NCBI RefSeq assembly: GCF_044466355.1
Contig: NZ_JBITMQ010000030.1
Coordinates: 1 to 50,740, forward strand
Source of the DNA: Actinophytocola sp044466355
Lineage (GTDB): Bacteria; Actinomycetota; Actinomycetes; Mycobacteriales; Pseudonocardiaceae
Length of the DNA: 50,740 nt
Reading direction: 5' to 3'
In this document: piece by piece, positions 46,081 through 50,740 of the stretch
Layout of the letters: each line of letters begins with the position of its first letter
How positions within the stretch are numbered: the stretch's first letter is position 1
Program-made: the position numbers and the translations under genes
The notes under the pieces: generated by a model
What the model saw: the letters and a program-made list of their open reading frames with translations, nothing else
Told to the model about the DNA's origin: nothing
Database searches by the model: none

Positions 46081-47167
46081 ACGGCAGGAACCCGCGGGCC
46101 TGCTCGTGGCTGAGCCCGGTGGCCTGCAACAGGTCGACGGCGACCGATCGGAGCTGCGCGGTGACGACGGTGGCCGAGAAGCCGGTGTGCTCGATCCCGT
46201 CCGCGTCGACCGCGACCGCCGCGGCCCGCACCCGCTCCCGCACGTCGCCGAGGTCGCCGTCGGCGCCGAGTGCCTCGGCGAACGCCGTGGCGGCGTCGGC
46301 CAGCTTCCGCAGGGCGACGGGCAGCGTCGCGGGGAACGTCTCGTCGTCGGTCAGCCCGGCCCTGGTCCGGCGCAGGAGCACCCGGCTGTTGCGCAGGGCG
46401 AGGTCGACGGGCTCGGTGGCCTTCGTGTACCGCTCGATCATGGTGCGCTGGCGCCGGTGCAGGGGCGAGATGGCGGCGATCTCCCGCGCGGCCCGCAAGG
46501 CGTCGCGGTAGTCGTCCCCCGCCTTCTGCGTACGGGCACGACGCAAGGCCGCCTGGGCCACCTCCCGGTCCCGCTGCGTGATCGCGTCAGCGGCGGCGGT
46601 GAGCGCGGCGGCCAGTTCGCCGAGCAACTCCTGCCCCCGCCGCCGCACGATCTCCGGCGGGTCCCCGGGCAGGAGCGCGATGGCCGCGACCCCGAGCAGA
46701 CCACCGATCAACGCGTCCAGCATCCGGTCCAGCCCACCGGTCCCGCCGGGCGGCAACAGGGTGGCGACGAGAATCGCGGACGACGCGGCCTGCAGCGTGA
46801 CCAGCGTGCCCCCGCCGAGCAGCACGGACGTGACCATGGCAAGCCCCAGGACGAGCGCGAGCTGCCACCACCCGGCACCGATGGCCGAGATCAACAGGTC
46901 CCCGACCCCGATCCCGACGCTCACACCGACCACCAGCTCGACGACCCGCCGCAACCGCTGCTGCCCGAACCCGACCCCGATGCAGATGACGACCGCGATG
47001 GGCGCGAAGAACGGCCGCCCGTGCCCGAACACCTCGGTGGCCACAAGCCACGCCAACGCGGCGGCGACCGAACACTGCAGGATGGGCAACCCCATCAACC
47101 GCAGCGCATGCCCCCGCCGCCGAACCGTAGCCCGCATCCGGGCCTTGCTGAGCCGCACCCGGATCAC
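46070..47167 (-). CDS. FUSC-family membrane protein
   Basis: 365 residues from GTG 47167 (another GTG at 47179). The N-terminal half has six or seven hydrophobic helices (LPILQCSVAAALAWLVA through LLGVAAIALLPG). A long cytosolic helical region follows, rich in Arg/Ala (AQAALRRARTQK). This is the half-size FUSC/aromatic-acid exporter-like fold, related to proteins such as YccS and plant ALMT transporters. The substrate is unknown. Longer readings extend through the upstream GC-rich repeats and were discarded. Confidence 0.8.
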   Translation of the reverse strand: MIRVRLSKARMRATVRRRGHALRLMGLPILQCSVAAALAWLVATEVFGHGRPFFAPIAVVICIGVGFGQQRLRRVVELVVGVSVGIGVGDLLISAIGAGWWQLALVLGLAMVTSVLLGGGTLVTLQAASSAILVATLLPPGGTGGLDRMLDALIGGLLGVAAIALLPGDPPEIVRRRGQELLGELAAALTAAADAITQRDREVAQAALRRARTQKAGDDYRDALRAAREIAAISPLHRRQRTMIERYTKATEPVDLALRNSRVLLRRTRAGLTDDETFPATLPVALRKLADAATAFAEALGADGDLGDVRERVRAAAVAVDADGIEHTGFSATVVTAQLRSVAVDLLQATGLSHEQARGFLPSMG

Positions 47168-47252
47168 GCTAAGGGACACCCACCCCCACCGCACCCACCC
47201 ACAGCCCGAGCCGCCGCGAAAGCCGAGTCCGGGACGTTGAGTGCCGCGAAAG

Positions 47253-47288
47253 GGCCGGGCGCGCAGCGCCCGGCCCGCGAAGCGGGCC
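47253..47288. repeat. Two overlapping perfect GC hairpins
   Basis: GGCCGGGCGC-GCA-GCGCCCGGCC (47253-47275) is a perfect 10-bp stem. It shares GGCC with a second perfect 7-bp stem, GGCCCGC-GAA-GCGGGCC (47272-47288). The rest of the 300-bp gap between the FUSC start (47167) and the gene at 47471 has no supported frame. The element lies in the divergent promoter region of both genes rather than behind them, so it is more likely a dispersed repeat than a terminator. Confidence 0.7.
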
Positions 47289-47470
47289 CCAGCCCCAGGC
47301 AAACGGGGCGAAAGCCCACAAAGACGGCCTGCCTGCCCTCCCCGAGACTTGCCCGTCCGGCGAGGACACCCCCACACGCAGCGGCAACAACCCAGCGTGT
47401 TTCGGCAGCGGCGACTCCGGGTAGCTCAATCGTGGTTGCTGTCATCGGGGACCGACGAGAGGCCATGCCC

Positions 47471-47908
47471 ATGAACTACCCAGCCGATCCGGACAGAACT
47501 CGCCTCGATCTCAACCCTGCCGAAGGGCCACCGCCCGTGACCGAGCCGGTGGCCGAGGAGGAGATCGCCGACGCCGACCACGGACGCCGGCGCACAGTCA
47601 ACATCGTGTGCACGATCATCAACGTCGTGTGTGCGATCTTCGCCGTCGTGCTGGCCGTGCACATCGTGCTCGTGATCGGCGAGGCCAACCAGGGCAACGG
47701 GTTCGCGGCGATGATCGACGAATGGTCCAGCGCCGTGTCGCTCGGCCTGCGTGACCTGTTCGTGCCGGAGAACCTCAAGCTGCGCACGTTCCTCAACGAC
47801 GGCCTCGCCGCGATCGCGTGGCTCGTCATCGGTGGCCTGCTCACCTACCTGATCCGCAGGCTGGCGCTGCCCGGCCCGCGCCGGGTGCGGCGCTACCGCG
47901 TGCGCTGA
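47471..47908 (+). CDS. Small two-helix membrane protein
   Basis: 145 residues from ATG 47471, which is 9 nt behind GAGAGG; a second ATG at 47465 is too close to that site. A charged N-terminus (Pro/Glu/Asp-rich, about 1-40) precedes a helix at about 43-70 (CTIINVVCAIFAVVLAVHIV), a loop, and a second helix at about 112-133 (GLAAIAWLVIGGLLTYLI). The tail is very basic (RRVRRYRVR). No family is recognised, though similar small proteins are common in actinobacteria. The 3' end overlaps convergent udgX by 16 bp. Confidence 0.75.
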   Translation: MNYPADPDRTRLDLNPAEGPPPVTEPVAEEEIADADHGRRRTVNIVCTIINVVCAIFAVVLAVHIVLVIGEANQGNGFAAMIDEWSSAVSLGLRDLFVPENLKLRTFLNDGLAAIAWLVIGGLLTYLIRRLALPGPRRVRRYRVR

Positions 47909-48525
47909 CGTCCACTCAGGACCGAGGCGGCGGCCCGGAGATCTGCCACCAGGTCCCGGTACGCCGTCTCGCGGTCGTCGGACCGCAGCACCGACGACGG
48001 GTGCACGGTGGCGACCGCGCGCTCCGGCCGGTCCGGGATCGTCACCACCTCACCGCGCTGCCGGGTGACCTTGAACGTGGTGCCCAGCAAGGACTGTGCC
48101 GCGGTCGCGCCGAGGAACACCACCAGGTCGGGCCGCACGGTGTCCAGCTCGGCGACCAGCCACGGCCGGCACGCCACGACCTCGGTCCGGCCCGGCTTCT
48201 GGTGGATGCGCCGCTTGCCGCGCTCGGCCGGCTTGAACTTGAAGTGCTTGACCGCGTTGGTGACGTACACCTGGGCGCGGTCGATACCCGCCTCGACGAG
48301 CGCCTTGTCGAGCAGCCGCCCGGCGGGCCCCACGAACGGATGGCCCTGCCGGTCCTCCTGGTCCCCCGGCACCTCGCCGATCACCAGCACGGACGCGTTC
48401 GCGGGCCCCTCACCGAACACGGCCTGCGTGGCGTCCTTGTACAGGTCACAGCCCCGGCAGTCGTGCACGGCCTTCCGGAGCGAGTCGATGTCCGCCTTGT
48501 CCGGAACGTACTCCTCGGCACCCAT
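47893..48525 (-). CDS. udgX: UdgX uracil-DNA glycosylase-like protein
   Basis: 210 residues. It shows the UdgX pattern: motif A GEVPGDQEDRQG (50-61), the R-loop insert KRRIHQKP (104-111) with His108 equivalent to the His that attaches covalently to the abasic site in the mycobacterial enzyme, and motif HPSSVLR near 175. Fe-S ligand candidates are Cys23, Cys26, Cys119 and, in the third position where family 4 has Cys, His94. Known role: UdgX removes uracil from DNA and stays bound to the sugar, resisting base-excision by other enzymes. ATG start; the gene is monocistronic between two small membrane protein genes. Confidence 0.93.
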   Translation of the reverse strand: MGAEEYVPDKADIDSLRKAVHDCRGCDLYKDATQAVFGEGPANASVLVIGEVPGDQEDRQGHPFVGPAGRLLDKALVEAGIDRAQVYVTNAVKHFKFKPAERGKRRIHQKPGRTEVVACRPWLVAELDTVRPDLVVFLGATAAQSLLGTTFKVTRQRGEVVTIPDRPERAVATVHPSSVLRSDDRETAYRDLVADLRAAASVLSGRQRTR

Positions 48526-48585
48526 GACCGACGGCTACCCACCGCGCCACCGGCGAAAACTCGCGCGCGCCACCGACGCCGGAGT

Positions 48586-48849
48586 CTACTGTGGACTGCC
48601 GCCGTCCTCCGCCTCGTGGTGCACCGGGACGCGCAGCGGCCGCAGCCGCGCCCACAGCACGAACAGGAGCGCCACGACCACCATCGCGAGACCGGTCCAC
48701 AGGTTGATGTTCACGCCCGCCGACTTCTCGATCTCCGCGTCCGAGGTGACGAACAGCCCGAGAACCGTCAGCACCACGCCGTACACGCCGGTCAGCAGGG
48801 CGATGATCAGGCGGATGTCGAACGCGGACGTGCTTGTCCGGGTACCCAT
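48586..48849 (-). CDS. Small two-helix membrane protein, symporter partner
   Basis: 87 residues with two hydrophobic helices at about 12-34 (LIIALLTGVYGVVLTVLGLF) and 47-68 (INLWTGLAMVVVALLFVLWA), a short loop between them and an acidic C-terminal tail. It starts 10 bp after the sodium:solute symporter gene, so it is probably co-translated with it. Small paired membrane proteins occur next to several SSS-family transporters in actinobacteria, where an auxiliary role is assumed. No known motif. Confidence 0.75.
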   Translation of the reverse strand: MGTRTSTSAFDIRLIIALLTGVYGVVLTVLGLFVTSDAEIEKSAGVNINLWTGLAMVVVALLFVLWARLRPLRVPVHHEAEDGGSPQ

Positions 48850-48859
48850 CGACCCTCCC

Positions 48860-50557
48860 TCAGAAGATGATGTTCAGTGTGATCGTGATGACCAGGACGA
48901 TCCCGGCGAGCAGCCCGGGGTTGCGGTACCAGCCCGCGTCCTCGCCGGTCGTCTCGTGCCGCCGGGTCTCCTTCGGTGTCAACGAGTAGACGAGCCCGGC
49001 GAGTTCGGACGCCGGCTTCGGCTGGGTCACCATCGTCACCGCGACGCTGACCGCGATGTCGACCACGAACGCGGCACCGGCCCCGACGAACGCGCCGCCC
49101 TGACCGGGCAACGCCCAGACCCCGCTCTCGGTGAGGACGAACACGGTGATCGCGGACAGCGTGCCCGCCACCAGACCGGTCCAGCCCGCGGTCGGTGTCA
49201 TGCGGCGCCAGAACATACCGAGGATGAACGTGGCGAACAGCGGCGCGTTGAAGAAGGAGAACAGCTGCTGCAGGTAGTCCATCAGGTTCGCGTAGGTGGA
49301 GGCGATGAACGCGGTGCCGATGGCGAGCACCGTCGCGATCGCCGTGACCACTCGGCCCACCTTCAGGTAATAGCCGTCCGGCCGGTCCTTGCGCAGGTAC
49401 GCCTGCCAGATGTCGTACGTGAAGACGGTGTTGAACGAGCTGAGGTTGGCCGCCATGCCCGCCATGAACGACGCGAGCAGACCGGCGATCGCGATGCCCA
49501 GCATGCCGTTGGGCAGCAGGTCGCGCATGAGCAGCAACAGGGCCTGGTTGAACGTCGCTCCGCTGGGGGCTTCGTCACCGGCGATGAGCGCGGCCTTGTT
49601 GTCGCCCTGCAGTTCGGTGACCGCGACACCGGCGATCATGCCGGGGATGATCACGATGAACGGGATCAGCAACTTCGGGAACGCGCCGATGATCGGCGTG
49701 CGCCGCGCCGCCGACATGCTGCGTGCCGCCATGGCGCGTTGCACCTCGACGAAGTTCGTCGTCCAGTACCCGAAGGACAGCACGAACCCGAGACCGAACA
49801 CGAGGCCAAGCACGGACAGGAAGTTGTCGGTGAACCCGGTGAGCTGGTTGCCGGGCCAGCTGTTGATCTGCTCCGGCCCACCCGGCCCGGCCGACACCTT
49901 GTCGACGAGCCCCTGCCAGCCACCGACCTTGTAGAGGCCGACGATCGTCAACGGCAGCAAGGCGGCGACGATGACCACGAACTGCAGGACCTCGTTGTAG
50001 ATCGCCGCGGAGAGCCCGCCGAGTGCGGTGTAGCTGAGCACGATCGCGGCCGCGACGATCACCGAGACCCAGATCGGCCAGCCGAGCAACAGGTTCACGA
50101 CGGAGGCGAGGAGGAACAGGTTCGCGCCCGCGATCAGCACCTGGGCCACCGCGAAGCTGACGCCGTTGACCAGGTGCGCCGGTTTGCCGAAGCGGCGGAG
50201 CATGAACTCCGGGACGCTGCGCACCTTCGAGCCGTAGTAGAACGGCATCATCACGATGCCGAGGAACAGCATCGCCGGGACCGCGCCGATCCAGAAGTAG
50301 TGCGCGGTCGGCATGCCGTACTCGGCGCCGTTGGCGGACATGCCCATGACCTCGATCGCACCGAGGTTCGCCGAGATGAAGGCGAGCCCGGTGACCCACG
50401 CCGGCAGCGAACGACCGGAGAGGAAGAAGTCGATGCTCGAGGACACTTGTCGTCGGGCCACATACCCGATCCCCAGCACGAGCGCGAAGTAGATCGCCAG
50501 TAGGACGTAGTCGACCGCGTTGGCGTCCAGGCGCAGATCCGCCGCCGCTGCCTGCAA
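48860..50557 (-). CDS. Sodium:solute symporter (SSS family)
   Basis: 565 residues from TTG 50557, placed by a strong GGGAGGTG (50566-50573). About thirteen to fourteen hydrophobic helices. Family features: the N-terminal VDYVLLAIYFALVLGIGY, the FFLSGRSLPAWVTG loop, the conserved region around FISANLGAIEVMGM, and the late GLLASFMAGMAANLSSFNTVFTYDI. These place it in the SGLT-like branch (sugar, amino acid or vitamin uptake with Na+). A small membrane protein follows. The region 50558-50649 upstream contains its promoter and an imperfect inverted repeat at 50599-50627. Confidence 0.88.
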   Translation of the reverse strand: MQAAAADLRLDANAVDYVLLAIYFALVLGIGYVARRQVSSSIDFFLSGRSLPAWVTGLAFISANLGAIEVMGMSANGAEYGMPTAHYFWIGAVPAMLFLGIVMMPFYYGSKVRSVPEFMLRRFGKPAHLVNGVSFAVAQVLIAGANLFLLASVVNLLLGWPIWVSVIVAAAIVLSYTALGGLSAAIYNEVLQFVVIVAALLPLTIVGLYKVGGWQGLVDKVSAGPGGPEQINSWPGNQLTGFTDNFLSVLGLVFGLGFVLSFGYWTTNFVEVQRAMAARSMSAARRTPIIGAFPKLLIPFIVIIPGMIAGVAVTELQGDNKAALIAGDEAPSGATFNQALLLLMRDLLPNGMLGIAIAGLLASFMAGMAANLSSFNTVFTYDIWQAYLRKDRPDGYYLKVGRVVTAIATVLAIGTAFIASTYANLMDYLQQLFSFFNAPLFATFILGMFWRRMTPTAGWTGLVAGTLSAITVFVLTESGVWALPGQGGAFVGAGAAFVVDIAVSVAVTMVTQPKPASELAGLVYSLTPKETRRHETTGEDAGWYRNPGLLAGIVLVITITLNIIF

Positions 50558-50649
50558 TTCCAGTCACCTCCCGGTGTCGCTGTGTAAAGCAAACACCAGG
50601 AGTGATCTCTCCGCTTGACGAGCGGATCACCGCGGGCCCGGTGCGACTA

Positions 50650-50740
50650 GGGCCTGTATCGAAGTGGGTTAGAGCCATTCGTTGATCGTGGCGATGTGGA
50701 CGGTGGCTTCGTAGCGGACGGCGAGTTTGTCGAACCGGGT
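50650..50740 (-). mobile_element. Right-truncated IS5-like insertion sequence (end of the element)
   Basis: A transposase 3' end (50669-50740) is followed by a short non-coding stretch whose edge GGGCCTGTATCG is preceded by CTAG/TAG, a target typical of IS427-group elements of the IS5 family. The other end lies beyond the window. The boundary at 50650 is inferred from sequence style and not from a second inverted repeat. Confidence 0.55.
50669..50740 (-). CDS. IS5-family transposase, C-terminal end (partial)
   Basis: The last 23 codons and TAA of a minus-strand gene that continues past the window edge. The tail contains FDKLAVRYEATVHIATINEW, a common ending of small actinobacterial IS5-family transposases. 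The catalytic DDE residues are outside the window. The transposon lies upstream of the symporter gene and could influence its expression. Confidence 0.75.
   Translation of the reverse strand, partial: TRFDKLAVRYEATVHIATINEWL

Noticed and set aside
43212..46511. 1099-codon plus-strand frame across four genes
   Set aside because: It runs through EamA, GlxA, MFS and FUSC genes in a wrong frame and has no domain.

Overview
The window is about 50.7 kb of uniformly high-GC DNA. It has dense genes, many GTG/TTG starts and 4-bp ATGA overlaps, and almost every gene family in it is typical of filamentous Actinobacteria. Inteins, a SapB-type lanthipeptide locus, a Pls-type peptide synthetase, UdgX and an EthA-like monooxygenase together suggest a Pseudonocardiales-like actinomycete (Lentzea/Saccharothrix/Amycolatopsis neighbourhood). 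This is inference; no rRNA or tRNA is present to confirm it.

Layout. 1-3.0 kb: a stand-alone LigD-type polymerase with a small membrane protein, a Pro/Tyr-rich membrane protein and an SDR. 3.0-3.3 kb: a 282-bp inverted array of 22-bp repeats between convergent genes. 3.3-8.2 kb: a secreted GH95 fucosidase with a putative operator, and an unknown coiled-coil membrane protein. 8.2-15.0 kb: a parE-parC operon in which both genes carry an intein. 15.1-18.3 kb: an operon of tandem-AHSA1 protein, MFS exporter and APH-like kinase under a palindromic operator. 18.4-20.7 kb: an EthA-like Baeyer-Villiger monooxygenase and an alpha/beta hydrolase. 20.8-21.6 kb: a HesB-like gene followed by decayed genes.

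21.6-27.9 kb: herA-sbcD(mre11)-sbcC(rad50)-nurA, the gene order of archaeal end-resection operons. 28.0-33.1 kb: a Pls-type single-module NRPS with a lysine-like A-domain code, overlapping an M1 aminopeptidase; this looks like a poly-lysine-type synthetase plus degrading or resistance peptidase. 33.3-34.6 kb: DUF2277 and a secreted SGNH esterase. 34.8-41.7 kb: a class III lanthipeptide (ram/amf, SapB-like) cluster with an atypical response regulator, two ABC transporters, a 48-aa precursor missing from standard long-ORF calls, and LanKC.

41.9-46.1 kb: a LysR/EamA pair, a GlxA-type AraC/MFS pair, and an epimerase remnant. 46.1-50.6 kb: a FUSC protein, small membrane proteins, UdgX, and a sodium:solute symporter with a small downstream membrane protein. 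The window ends inside an IS5-like transposase. The best candidates for new biology are the Pls/M1 pair, the lanthipeptide cluster, the double-intein topoisomerase and the bacterial HerA/NurA/Mre11/Rad50 operon.
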